Origin: Boswellia sacra | Lineage: Eukaryota > Streptophyta > Magnoliopsida > Sapindales > Burseraceae | Assembly (NCBI GenBank): GCA_013180625.2 | Contig: SNVD02002494.1 | Coordinates: forward strand, 1-64,000 | Direction of reading: 5' to 3' | Length of the DNA: 64,000 bases | Part shown: one piece after another, positions 1 to 9,972 of the stretch | Layout: the number at the start of each line of letters is the position of its first letter | Position numbering within the stretch: position 1 is the first letter of the stretch | Translations under genes and position numbers: made by a program | Notes under the pieces: model-generated | Seen by the model: only the letters and a program-made list of their open reading frames with translations | Database searches by the model: none | What the model was told of the DNA's origin: nothing

Positions 1-27
1 AACTCCTAAAACTTGACTACCTCATAC

Positions 28-213
28 ATGTGCAGCTGTTGACACACAACCCATTAACCCGAGGCTACCTCCCCCATAAACCACATGAATCTTTCTTTCA
101 GCCAGTAGACTACCAAGATAATTCGCTACTTCTACGAACTCTTCACTTTTACCTGGTCGAGATCCACAGAATACACATATCCGTTGGATTTGACGTTTTG
201 AAGTTCCCTCCAT
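28..213 (-). CDS. LOG: LOG-type cytokinin-activating enzyme, first exon (partial)
   Basis: LOG enzymes are cytosolic phosphoribohydrolases that release active cytokinin bases from their riboside 5'-monophosphates. The 62 visible residues start MEGTSKRQIQRICVFCGS, followed by an ERKIHVVYGGGSLGLMG segment: the N-terminal beta strand plus CGS motif and the glycine-rich nucleotide loop of the family. The reading frame stays open to CAT (30-28), where GTATGAG gives a good phase-0 splice donor; reading through it meets a stop at 24-22. The remaining exons, including the PGGxGTxxE catalytic motif, must lie to the left of the window. The ATG at 213-211 is chosen because it sits a normal distance before the CVFCGS core. 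The exon has no stops or frameshifts, so it could be functional. Whether the rest of the gene exists cannot be seen. Confidence 0.8.
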
Positions 214-529
214 GTCTATGTGACTCTCTAACTATGTGTGAAGAAGAGAACAAGAAATGTGGTATTTATGGAGTGCAAAAAGGTATGTTAATGATGATAT
301 CTATCTAGGTAGCTCGATTATTTGTTGAAAAAGTTGACAATAATGCAAAAAAAAGGTCAAAAGATGATGAAATAAGACACCATAAGTCAAACAAAAGATA
401 CAAATTCAAAAATGACAGCTATGAGGTATTAAATTCAAAAATGATGGCACGCATGCATATGTACAGGTAGTTGTGACTGTGGCTTACATCTTCCTCTGGT
501 TTTACGTCCAGAAACGGCTTAAACACCTT
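214..529. other. Short upstream region of the LOG exon
   Basis: About 315 bases of AT-rich DNA separate the LOG start codon from the end of the retrotransposon-associated ORF. No other gene is seen. The junction between host promoter and retrotransposon lies somewhere here and cannot be placed, because no LTR or target duplication is present. Confidence 0.5.
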
Positions 530-1078
530 CTATGAGTTGGGGATATGCTTCCCATCCAGTTTTATTATAAACTGACAAACAGGGTCGTTTTGAGTCAGAT
601 TCCCAAGACTATAGCGTTCCTGCTCATCTCGGAATTGTGTCCACAAATTAAAAATTTCACGCTGCACAAGTCCACAAGAATGCGTCTCAAGAGTCACTCG
701 GATATCATCCAAGGACTCCTTACTCAGTCCATCCTTGATGAACTGTAGCTTATCCTCTCGATTGTTAGACAAATATCCCAAGGAGCGGCAACGCTGGTTA
801 CAAGTCCATCTTGCACATCTGGGACAAACTTGTAACCTTTTCGCTCTTCGCTTTTTGGAATAAGAGCTTTTTCCCAAACCTGGCATATGGGAAACAAGAT
901 TATCTGAAAACTCACAAGAGAATCGAACCTTGGCTTCAATTAACCATCTTAAATCAGCAGGAATACCCTTACGCATCAACAACCTTAGTCTTTCTGCACG
1001 AGCTTTATAAATTTTAAGCCAATCATTTTGAGGAAGAGAGGGAAAATGTTTGTGCAATTTAGAGAGAATGGTATCCAT
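530..1078 (-). CDS. Uncharacterised ORF downstream of Athila-like pol, Cys-rich centre
   Basis: This is an open reading frame of 182 codons starting MDTILSKLHKHFPSLPQ; an upstream in-frame ATG at 1126 would add 16 hydrophobic residues. It lies 128 bases after the integrase stop, on the same strand. The N-terminal part is basic and helical. The centre has a KKRRAKR stretch followed by VCPRCARWTCNQRC, whose paired cysteines (CPRC and CNQRC) look like a metal-binding site. The C-terminal half contains LETHSCG and a FNLWTQFRDEQERYSLGNL segment. I do not recognise a named domain. Athila elements are known to carry an extra ORF after pol, and I infer this is that ORF or part of it. It is the only long unbroken frame in an otherwise ruined element. 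No function is assigned. Confidence 0.55.
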   Translation of the reverse strand: MDTILSKLHKHFPSLPQNDWLKIYKARAERLRLLMRKGIPADLRWLIEAKVRFSCEFSDNLVSHMPGLGKSSYSKKRRAKRLQVCPRCARWTCNQRCRSLGYLSNNREDKLQFIKDGLSKESLDDIRVTLETHSCGLVQREIFNLWTQFRDEQERYSLGNLTQNDPVCQFIIKLDGKHIPNS

Positions 1079-1205
1079 GTGAAGAAAATGAGAGAGAAGA
1101 AAAGAAAATGGATGCAAAGTGAGCAACAGTTTTTAGGGAACTGAAAAACCGACTTTAAATGTCACAGAGTACCGTATCCGCCACTTGACCGGGAAAAATC
1201 AATCC

Positions 1206-2340
1206 TTAAAAAGGATCGATTAAAGCAATGGACTCTTCGTTTTGGTCAAAATTTTCAAAGAATGGTTTTAACCGTTGTCCATTAACTTTAAACACATTAC
1301 TATTCTTTGGGTTCTCAATTTCAACTGCTCCATGAGGGAAAACATTTTTAACAATGAAAGGCCCAGTCCAACGAGACCGAAGTTTACCAGGAAACAAATG
1401 CAATCTTGAATCATACAAAAGAACTTTTTGTGAAGGTTCAAAATATTTTCTAACAATGGATTTGTCATGAAAAACCTTCATTTTTTCTTTGTAGATTTTA
1501 GAATTTTCATAAGCCTCATTCATGATTTCTTCAAGTTCACTAAGTTGGAGTTTATGTAACTTGCAAGCATCATTCAAGTTTGTGTTAAATGTTTTAATGG
1601 CCCAATAAGCTTTATGCTCAATTTCCACAGGCAAGTGACAAGGTTTTCCATAAACTAATCTGTAAGGAGACATTCCTAATGATGTTTTAAAAGCAGTTCG
1701 ATAAGCCCAAAGTGCATCATTAAGTCTTAAGGACCGATCTTCGCGATTTAGGTTAACCGTTTTTTCTAAAATCTATTTTATCTCCCTATTAGCAAGTTCA
1801 ACTTGTCCACTTGTTTGTGGGTGATAAGGTGTAGAAATTTTATGGGTTATTCCATATTTCTTCATTAAAGTTTCAAATGGTTTGTTACAAAAATGTGTAC
1901 CCCCATCACTAATAATGGCTCGAGGAATTCCAAATCTACTTAAGATATTCTCCTTCAAGAATTTGACAACTGTTTTGTGATCATTGTTTCTACATGGAAT
2001 TGCCTTTCCTTCTTGCTTTTTCTTCTGTTGTTTGGCCCATTTTGAAACATAGTCCACTGCCAACAAGGAATACACAAAACCAATATGAAGGTGAAAAGGT
2101 CCCATAAAATCAATACCCCAACAGTCAAAGATTTCAACAACAAGAATGGGATTGAAAGGCATCATGTTTCTTTTTGAAATGGATCCCAATTTTTGACAAT
2201 TTTCACACGTTTTGCAAAATGCATGTGCATCTTTAAATAAGGTGGGCCAATAAAATCCACATTGTAAGATCTTAGCAGCTGTTTTTCTAGATGAAAAATG
2301 TCCTCAACATGCTTCAGAATGACAAAAGTTAATGACACTA
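1206..2340 (-). pseudogene. Athila-like integrase (broken)
   Basis: Integrase joins retrotransposon cDNA to the chromosome. An HHCC zinc-binding N-terminus is visible near 2340-2200 (CHSEAC, then FCKTCENCQK). The catalytic core has all three acidic residues: D in GIDFMGPF, D in ISDGGTHFCN and E in GQVELANREIK (about 2120-1775). A stop follows the third motif at about 1773. The frame resumes with [20 protein letters not shown] and runs to the C-terminal end at 1206, including [12 protein letters not shown] typical of Ty3/gypsy integrase tails. There is no chromodomain, which fits the Athila lineage rather than chromoviruses. A stop in the HHCC region (CHSEAC followed by TGA) is a second lesion. 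Confidence 0.85.
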
Positions 2341-2346
2341 CTTACC

Positions 2347-2900
2347 TCATTGTCGGGTATGCATCTTCTCATTATTTGGTCTGGACAATATTTGAACAGA
2401 TATGGTCATCCCAGTTTTTTTTCTTTTCCAATAAAAATTTTTCACCTCGGTTAAAAATTTCTTTTTGTCTTGAGCATTCCAATGAGGTGGCATTTTTCCT
2501 GTTGCAAGAAAATTTACAATGTTAGCAAACCAAGGTATAGTAGCAACAGAAAATAAAAACTCATCAAGAAAAGAATCATTGATAGGTGAAGTTTCAATTA
2601 ATGTTTCTGTCGTTAGTCTTGAAAGATGATCAGCAACGATATTTTCGGCTCCTTTCTTATCCTTTATTGTGATGTTGAATTCTTGGAGCAATAAGATCCA
2701 CCGTATCAATCTAGGTTTTGCATCCTGTTTAGACATTAAATATCTCACAGCTGCATGGTCAGTGTAAACAATTGGTGGAGAGCCAATTAAATAAGAACGA
2801 AATTTGTCCAATGCAAATACTACTGCAAGTAGTTCTTTTTCAGTTGGTGTGTAATTCATTTGTGCATCATTTAAAGTCCTACTTGCATAGTATATTAATA
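2347..2900 (-). pseudogene. Athila-like RNase H and connecting region
   Basis: RNase H removes the RNA strand during reverse transcription. The open segment starts NYTPTEKELLAVVFALDKFR and includes VYTDHAAVRYLMSKQDAKPR and GAENIVADHLSRL, which are the usual gypsy RNase H landmarks with the acidic residues present. A stop after GQRKEGKPY near 2895 separates it from RT. The sequence just before the first ATG still reads as degraded RNase H. The C-terminal linker toward integrase runs on to about 2347 and then breaks. Confidence 0.8.
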
Positions 2901-4072
2901 AGGCTTACCTTCTTTTCTTTGTCCTAAGACAGCACCAACGGCATAGTCACTTGCATCACACATCAATTCAAAAGGCAAAGACCAATCAGGAGATTGCATA
3001 ATTGGAGCAGTTGTTAAAAGTCCAATTAGTGTATCAAAGGCATTTTGACATTCTTGAGTCCATTCAAAGGAAGTATTTTTTATTAAGAGGTTACAAAGAG
3101 GTTTAGATATAGCACTGAAATTTCTTATGAACCTCCTATAAAATCCAGCATGCCCTAAGAAAGAACGAACCTCTTTAACTGTTTTTGGTGGAGGCAAATG
3201 GGAAATTAATTCCACTTTTGCTTTATCCACTTCAATTCCTTTAGAAGACACCACATGACCTAAAACAATTCCTGAAGAGACCATATAATGACATTTTTCC
3301 CAATTCAAAATAAGACCTTTTTCTACACACCTTTTTAGGACTTTTTCTAAATTTTCAAGACAATTATCAAAAGAGTTTCCAAAGACAGTTAAATCATCCA
3401 TGAAAACTTCTAAACAATGCTCAACCATGTCAATGAAAATGCTTAACATGCATCTTTGAAAAGTGGCTGGGGCATTACAAAGTCCAAAAGGCATTCTCCT
3501 AAATGCAAAAGTGCCAAAGGGGCACGTGAATGTGGTCTTTTCTTGGTCTTCAAGTGCAATGGGAATTTGATAGTAGCCTGTGTATCCATCAAGAAAGTAG
3601 TAGTAGGGGTTTCCTGCTACTCTTTCAAGAATTTGGTCAAGGAAGGGTAAGGGAAAATGGTCTTTTCTAGGACAGCATTTAATTTTCTATAATCAATGCA
3701 CATCCTCCAACTAGATGAGACACGAGTTGGCAATAATTCACCCTTTTCATTTTTAACTACTGTAATGCCAGATTTCTTAGGTACTACTTGTGTAGGGCTT
3801 ACCCATTTACTATCAGAAATAGGATAGATAATTCCCACATCAAGTAGTTTGAGAACTTCAGCCCTAATGACCTCCTTCCTGTGTGGATTTAATCTCCTTT
3901 GAGGTTGTTGAGATGTTTTGGCATTTTCCTCTAAATGTATTCTATGTGTGCAAATTAAATGGTTAATGCCTTTTATATCTTTTAAAGTCCACCCAATTGC
4001 ATTTTTATGCCTTTTAAGCACTTCTATCAACTTACCTTGTTGCTCGCATGTGAGGGATGAAGAAATTACCAC
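2895..4072 (-). pseudogene. Athila-like reverse transcriptase, frameshifted
   Basis: Two overlapping open segments make up RT. The first (4072-3617) has SLTCEQQGKLIEVLKRH, the region ahead of RT, and RMCIDYRKLN of the fingers. The second (3494-2895) has MPFGLCNAPATFQRCM and the catalytic VFMDDLTVFG, so the YxDD-type aspartates are intact. Between them, about 3640-3495, the conserved palm sequence is still readable in a different frame, showing a simple frameshift rather than a deletion. SFLGHAGFYRRFI and the tether follow. The element cannot make a continuous polyprotein. Confidence 0.85.
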
Positions 4073-4079
4073 CAGATAT

Positions 4080-4118
4080 GGGGGGGTTGGGGGGTGGGGG
4101 GGGTGGTGGGGGGGGGCT
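4080..4118. repeat. G-rich low-complexity tract inside pol
   Basis: About 39 bases consist almost only of G with a few T (C-rich on the coding strand), with at least four runs of six or more G. The tract replaces a few codons between the protease linker (ending LKYTYLG) and the start of the RT region (VVISSSLTCEQQ). It is unlike the AT-rich surroundings and could fold as a G-quadruplex. Confidence 0.9.
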
Positions 4119-4202
4119 CGATTCCCCCAAGATATGTATATTTCAGTCCTTCAGGTAAGGGCTTCAATTCTAGCTTGGGAGCTTCACCTTCCTTGCTTTC
4201 AT

Positions 4203-4830
4203 TCATTTGCCCAATTCTTCAAATCTTGATTTTGAGCTTTTTTCCATCACCTGTGCACAATCAAATAAAGAACATATATCAGAAAGATCAGATTCTAGTT
4301 CCATGCTTGATTCTAATGAATTCACTAGACAAGTTTCCAAAGGGTCAGAAGAACTCCATTTTTGGATGTGACCTTCCACAATAGATTCGATCATATTAGC
4401 CTCCTCAATTTCATCTTCTTCTTCATGTGGTTGTTTGCACATATTGAAAACATTAAGTTCCATGTCATGTTCCCAAACGATAGCTTCATGACTCCATTCC
4501 TGCAATTAATCAAAGCATTAGAGGTAGCTAGAAATGGACGCCCTAGAATGACAGGAATTGAATTACATACTTCCACTGGTTGTGTGTCCAAGACAATAAA
4601 ATCCACTGGGTAAATGAATTTATCGACTTGAACTAACACATCTTCTACTACTCCTCTTGGTACTTAATTGATCTATCAGCAAGCAAAAGAGTCACAGAAG
4701 TTGGTTTTAACTCACCTAAATTGAGTTTCTGAAAAACCGAATATGGAAGCAAATTCACACTAGCACCAAGATCAAGTAAAGCTTGTTCAATTTTATGGTC
4801 TCCAACAACACATGAAATTGTAGGACAACC
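4203..4830 (-). pseudogene. Athila-like aspartic protease and linker (broken)
   Basis: The retroviral-type aspartic protease cuts the polyprotein. The active-site strand reads ALLDLGASVNLLPYSVF near 4790, with DLGAS in place of the usual D[ST]GA. This substitution is common in the Athila group as I know it. A frame break near 4650 follows LLLADRSIKY. The flap and second half continue in another frame as VDKFIYPVDFIVLDTQP and IPVILGRPFLATSNALI (4639-4391), with a further shift near 4450 into an acidic linker ending at 4203. Confidence 0.75.
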
Positions 4831-6586
4831 TGGATCCTTATATTTCACTGTATTATTATTTTGAAGAATAGCACTTACTTGCTCGGCTAGAAATGCCTTC
4901 TTTTTCACATTCAGTTTTCTTTTCACAGTGCACAAATCTTTAAAAAATTTTGCATAAGAAGGTACCTGTTTGATCACATCAAGCAAGGGAATGTTGACCT
5001 TTACCTGTTTGAAAATTTCCAAGATTTCAGAATTGTGAGTTGGCTTCTTTTGTGTGGCTAATGCTTGAGGAAATGGAGGCACAGATGAGGATTTGGTTTC
5101 CTCTTCGCTAAGTGTTGGTTTGGCAACCCCTTCCTGCCCTTTAGAGATCGATTCTTCTTCTTTCTCACAAAGGTTAGGAATATGTTTTTCAACAACCTTA
5201 CCATTGCGAAGGGTCATGACTGACTTAGCTTGGTCAAAATAATGGTTATTTGAACTCCCTGCATTTGAGTTAGATGGATCTTTGGGGTTTTGCAATGTTT
5301 GAGAAGGAAATTTTCCCTTCTCTTGGATGCTAAATGTAGATGCAAATTTTGCAAGAGTTTCTGACAAATTTGCTAATGTTTGAGCAGGTTGGCTATTGAA
5401 AGTCTCTTGCTTTGTAATGAATGAATGCAATGTTTCTTGAAGGTCATTCCTATGAGGAGGGGCATATGCATGATCATGAGAAATTTGAAAATTTTGTTGT
5501 GCTTGAAAAGGGACTTGTGAAGATTGTGCATGATTGTCATTTTTCCAGCTAAAATTTGAATGATTTCTCCAACCAGGATTGTAGGTTTGTGAATACGGAT
5601 TGTGATTTGGCCTTTTGAAAGTGTTTAAGGCATTGGCTTCTTCATGGAGACATTCCCTAAAGGCAGGCAAAGTTGGGCAATCATCAGTAGAATGGTCATT
5701 GTCATCACAAATGTTACAGACATTTTCTTGAATAGATTTCAATTGACCACTCTTTTTCATCTCTTAAGCCTCGACTTTTCTAGCTAGGGATGCAAATTTG
5801 GCTTGAAGGTCATGGTCTTCCCTAAGGTTGTAAATGCCTCTATTAGAGGTCGAGGTTGGGGCCTTGCCTGGTACACTCATAGGTGCCAGCAGGTCCCAAT
5901 TTTGGCCTTTTTCTGCCAAGGAATCTAGAAGTCACGTGCTTCCTCAGGGTCTTTTTCTTTAAATCTCCATTACACATTAATTCTTTTTAATAGTTGCTAT
6001 CTTGAGTTTAACCCTCTCATAGAAGTGTGCAAACTATTCTCCAAGTTTCAAACCCATGGTGAGGACAGGTATTAAGTAGTTCCTTATACCTATCCCAACA
6101 TTGTTAAAGGGTTTCTCCTTGTCTTTGAGAGAAATCAGAAATTTGTCTTTTAAGAGAATTTGTTCTATGGGTAGGAAAAAATTTTTTCAAAAATGGTTGT
6201 TTCATCTCATCCCATGAACTGATGGAATTCGACCTCAAATTTTGTAGCCATGTTCTAGCTTTATCTTTTAAAGAAATAGGAAAAAGCTTTAATCTAATGG
6301 TGTTTATGCTACAATTTGGGTCAGTGTAGGAGCTACATACCTCTTCAAAGAGTTTCAAGTGCGAATATGGGTTCTCCATGTCAAGTCCATGAAAAGTGGG
6401 TAGAAGTCGAACAAAACTTGGTTTGAAATTGAAATGGATTGAATCTGGAGGAGAAACCACACAAGATGGTGCACTAGTCCTTACCGGATTCATGTAGTCT
6501 TTGAGGGTTCTTCGTTGGTTTTGATCATTTTGTTGCGAACGGTTGTCCCCTTCATCCGTGAATATTTCCTCATGATTGTCGGCCAT
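4831..6586 (-). pseudogene. Athila-like gag with zinc knuckle (broken)
   Basis: Gag builds the virus-like particle. The first segment starts at an ATG at 6586 (MADNHEEIFTDEG) and includes LKDYMNPVRTSAPSC, LLPTFHGLDMENPYSHLK and ARTWLQNLRSNSISSW, matching the plant retrotransposon gag domain. An in-frame ATG at 6754 would add a leader of doubtful reality. The frame stops at 6104. The next 340 bases still resemble gag but carry several stops, and the frame reopens at 5760 with the CX2CX4HX4C knuckle CNICDDNDHSTDDC, followed by a long Gln- and Asn-rich, low-complexity linker leading to protease. Confidence 0.8.
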
Positions 6587-6765
6587 GTTTTCTAAGGACG
6601 ATGATGTTTTTCTCACAAGTCTACCACTAGATGTTCGTGACCAAATTTTCATGCAAGAAAGAGAGAAGAAAAGAGAGGAAAAGATGAACGCCAAAAAAAT
6701 AAAAAATTTAGATCTAAGATGAGAAAAGAGAATACTTACAATTTTGCACGCCAATTTTTACCTTT

Positions 6766-6781
6766 CCCGGCAACGGCGCAA
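6766..6781 (-). other. Primer binding site (tRNA-Asp type)
   Basis: On the minus strand the sequence reads TGCGCCGTTGCCGGG a few bases after the LTR end. It matches, with one change near its start, the complement of the 3' end of plant tRNA-Asp that primes Athila-type elements. Confidence 0.75.
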
Positions 6782-6787
6782 AAAACT

Positions 6788-8314
6788 TGACACATCCGAA
6801 AAAGGATTGTCTCCCAAGTATAGGAGTGTCGAAGTAATAAACCCGGTGAGACCGAGGTCGATCCACGAGGAAGGGGATTTAAGCGCTACAAATTATAAGC
6901 TAAGCGAATATGGTATGGATAATTCAAAGAGATGACAAGAGAATATCAATAAATATGTAAGATGGTAGGCGGTATTACCGACCATTCAAATATAAAACAA
7001 AAAGCAAGAGGAGGTAAAACCATCCATGGAAATAGGTGGTATAACCAACCATAGTAAATTAAAGAACAATTTCATAAGGTGGTAGAACCTACCATAGTAA
7101 ATAAAATAAAAAGTTCATAAACAATAGAATAATTAAAATACAAGAGGAATTAACACAATAACAATGAAGGCTAAGGTTAGGGGATCCGCCCTTGATATTT
7201 CAAATAAGGATAATTAACCCATTTTAGTTATATGAATTATATTTGTTTCATTACCAATATTTATACCACTTCTTGTAAATGGGTTCAAGCATCCAATGTG
7301 CCAATCACCATATGTCTACAACAAATCAAGGTTCCTAACTAGATTCGTGTCGGTAAGGAAGAACCATACATCATCTAGAAAGGATCCAAGCATTTGATGT
7401 GCCAAGGATTGTCAACAATGGATCAAGACCTCCACTTTACGAGTGGTGTCAAGATTGATTAAGAAATTAAATATAAATCATATTGAATAAACATTATAAG
7501 ATTAAGATTATTAAGCACATATTAAGGGTTAGAGAATCCTTATTCTCATATCAAGGGTTTCACCCTTTCACCTTAGCAAAAGAGAAATTAGAATAACATT
7601 ATAATAGAAAGAAAATAAAATGTAAGAAAAAGGAAATTCATTAATAACATAAACACACAAAACACAATACAAGATCCTAGCCAAAGCCAAAATGTTCCAG
7701 CCAAGGCCAAGATGCCCCAATGGGTCACAAGGCACCTCTATTTATAGATACATCCAGGGGCAAACTTGTCAAATTACAAGGGCATAATTGTCAAATATTA
7801 GTTGTAAATATCTTTGACAATTGGGATCATTAGGCACCGACTTTGACCATCAATTTTGACATTGAAATGTTGTGAATTTTAATCACATGTCTCATGAAAG
7901 TTGTAGATATTTCTCTCAGCTTTCTAGAACATATTGATTTGCACAATTTGGATACGTATTTTGAGAGATACGATCCAAATACTGAGGCCTGGTCAGACTG
8001 GGCCGAGACTGTAGATGGGTTCACTTCAAGCCCAATTTTGGTCCACTAAGAGCCCGAATTTGATGATGCTTGTGAAATGCAATCTTGTAGACAATTGAAT
8101 CAGCTTTCCAAAACATTAAGAATTGCACCATTCTGATCTATAAATAGAGAGTTATGCCCATTTTACCGAACCTGTAACAAAACCAAAATGAAGAGAAATT
8201 AATTCCAAAGATGCAAATGCTACAAATATGCTTAAGTTGAGGAATTTAATGACACTAGTAATGCAATATGATGAACTAAACTCTTATTAAACATACATAT
8301 TTAAGTGTTCATCA
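6788..8314 (-). repeat. 5' LTR of the Athila-like element
   Basis: This is 1527 bases. On the minus strand it begins TGATGAACACTTAAATATG (from 8314) and ends GGATGTGTCA (at 6788), so it has the TG...CA ends of an LTR. The primer site follows directly. The region has no coding potential; an open frame at 7830-8024 is chance. Several short phrases built on a 'ggtggta..accaaccat' pattern recur at 6960-7100. No second copy exists in the window. Confidence 0.75.
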
Positions 8315-9540
8315 GGATGTGAAGACAATATTTCTTCATGGAGACTTGCATGAATAAATCTATATGGAGCAGCCAGAAGGGTTCGAGGTTCAAGGAAAAG
8401 AACACCTCGTGTGCAAGCTCAAAAAGAGCTTGTATGGCCTTAAACAAGCACCAAGGCAATGGTACAAGAAGTTTGACTCCTTCATGGTGAGTCATGGGTA
8501 CAAAAGAACTGCTGCAGACCAGTGTGTCTACTTCCAGAAACTTCCAGGTGGAAGCTTTGTTGCATTAATGTTATATGTGGACGACATGCTGATCGTCGGG
8601 AAAGATGCAACAAAAATAAAGCAGTTGAAGAAGGAACTTTCAAAAACCTTTGATATGAAGGACTTGGGACCAGCTCAGCAAATCTTAGGTATGCACATTC
8701 GTCGAGACAGGAAACAGAAAAAATTATGGCTGTCTCAGGAGAAATGTATTGAACGGGTGATTCAAAAGTTCAACATGGATGGTGCTAAGCCAGTTAGTGT
8801 ACCACTGGCTAATCACTTCAAGCTGAGCAAGAGATCATGTCCCTCATCCAAGAAAGAGATAGAGGACATGACGTCGGTGCCCTATTCTTTTGCTGTAAGA
8901 AGTTTGATGTATGCCATGGTGTGTACAAGGCCAGATATTGCTCATGCTGTAGGAGTCGTAAGCAGATTTCTTTCCAATCCAGGGAAAGAACATTGAGAGG
9001 CAGTCAAGTGGATTCTTAGATACATAAAAGGTACCTCGAAGATATGTTTGTGTTACGGGAGAGCTGATCCAATCTTGGAAGGCTATACAGATTCAGATAT
9101 GGCCGGAGATCCTGACAGTAGGAAATCTACATCAGGTTTTGTTTACACTTTTATAGGGGGAGCTGTGTCATGGCAGTCAAGACTACAGAAGTGTGTTGCG
9201 CTATCCACGACAGAGGCTGAATACATTGCCGCAGCGGAAGCTGGAAAAGAAATGTTGTGGTTGAAGCGGTTTCTCCAAGAACTTGGGATCGAGCAAAAGG
9301 AGTACAAAGTACACTGTGATAGTCAAAGTGCTCTGGATTTGAACAAGAATTTAGTGTACCATTCTCGAACGAAGCATATCGACATTCGCTATCATTGGAT
9401 ACGCGAGGTTATGGACAAGCAACTGTTGAAGCTTATGAAGATTCATACCAAAGAGAATCCAGCCGATATGTTAATAAAAGTAGTCACCATAGACAAGCTA
9501 GAACTATGCAGAGACATAGTTGGACTAGAAGCTGTCTAAT
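8315..9540 (+). pseudogene. Copia reverse transcriptase and RNase H (two nonsense changes)
   Basis: RT copies the element's RNA; RNase H trims it. RT landmarks: FLHGDLH, SLYGLKQAPRQWYKKFD, and the catalytic LYVDDMLIVG with both aspartates. RNase H landmarks: GYTDSDMAGD, LSTTEAEYIAA, VHCDSQSALDL and RTKHIDIRYHWIRE. The only visible lesions are two in-frame stops. One is a TAA right after LHGDLHE at about 8353. The other is a TGA where HWEA would be expected (after SNPGKEH, about 8995), consistent with TGG to TGA. No frameshift is seen, so decay is modest. The natural stop is TAA at 9538-9540. Confidence 0.88.
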
Positions 9541-9572
9541 TACTTTTGTTGTTACTCCCCTTTCACATGGGA

Positions 9573-9586
9573 TGGAGGGGGAGAAT
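9573..9586 (+). other. Polypurine tract of the Tork-like copia
   Basis: A purine-rich stretch (GGAGGGGGAGAAT) stands immediately before the TGATGAGCTC start of the 3' LTR. This is the expected priming site for plus-strand synthesis. Confidence 0.75.
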
Positions 9587-9972
9587 TGATGAGCTCATGC
9601 ATGATGCATGAGGCTTCTAGATCCCTCCCATGTGAATGATTGAGTCAAGGTTAGGCACCTCCATTGGAGGTAAGTCAAGGGTAGGTGCATAGCAAGTCAA
9701 GGTAGGTGACCAACCTCCTACCTAACACATTGAAAAATTCATGCAGACTCCTCTATAAATTAAGGACATTCTGTAGATTGTTGAATCAGTGTGAGGACTC
9801 CAGAGAGAGTTAGGATTCAGAACCAGAGAGTTCTGAGAGTGAGAGAGAGCCAGGAGAGCTCCAAGATTTATTTAGGGGAGTTTTTGTGTAAATCTTGTAT
9901 ATGAATTTTCTCTGTTAATACAAATCATTTTTCTCCCAAATTCTGTTCAGAGTTTGCATTGCATCCCCAACA
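9587..9972 (+). repeat. 3' LTR of the Tork-like copia
   Basis: This is 386 bases from TGATGAGCTCATGCATG to GCATCCCCAACA. A TATA-like CTATAAATTAAGG lies near 9752, followed by a purine-rich leader. The end is set by the CAACA terminus usual in this group; no second LTR is available to confirm it. Confidence 0.7.

Larger units (their letters stand above)
530..8314 (-). mobile_element. Athila-like Ty3/gypsy LTR retrotransposon, degraded, 3' LTR missing
   Basis: Read on the minus strand, the order is 5' LTR (8314-6788), primer site, gag, protease, RT, RNase H, integrase and a downstream ORF. This is the Ty3/gypsy order. The gag text (LKDYMNPVRTSAPSC), the DLGAS protease centre, the tRNA-Asp-type primer site and an extra ORF after pol point to the Athila lineage. 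Every domain carries stops or frameshifts. No second copy of the LTR is found at the low-coordinate end, so the 3' end is deleted. The 5' LTR ends inside a copia RT reading frame at 8314/8315, so this element probably inserted into that copia element. The exact low-coordinate boundary is uncertain; it could extend below 530. Confidence 0.85.
8315..9972 (+). mobile_element. Tork-like Ty1/copia retrotransposon, 3' part only
   Basis: The segment starts mid-gene in reverse transcriptase (frame reading DVKTIFLHGDLH), exactly where the Athila LTR ends. It continues through RNase H, a polypurine tract and a 3' LTR. The 5' LTR, gag, protease, integrase and the first part of RT are not in the window. 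The YTDSDMAGDPDSRKSTSG and CVALSTTEAEYIAA wording suggests the Tork/TNT group. Confidence 0.85.

Noticed and set aside
22..308. 92-codon plus-strand frame at 30-308.
   Set aside because: It is antisense to the LOG exon and has no family features.
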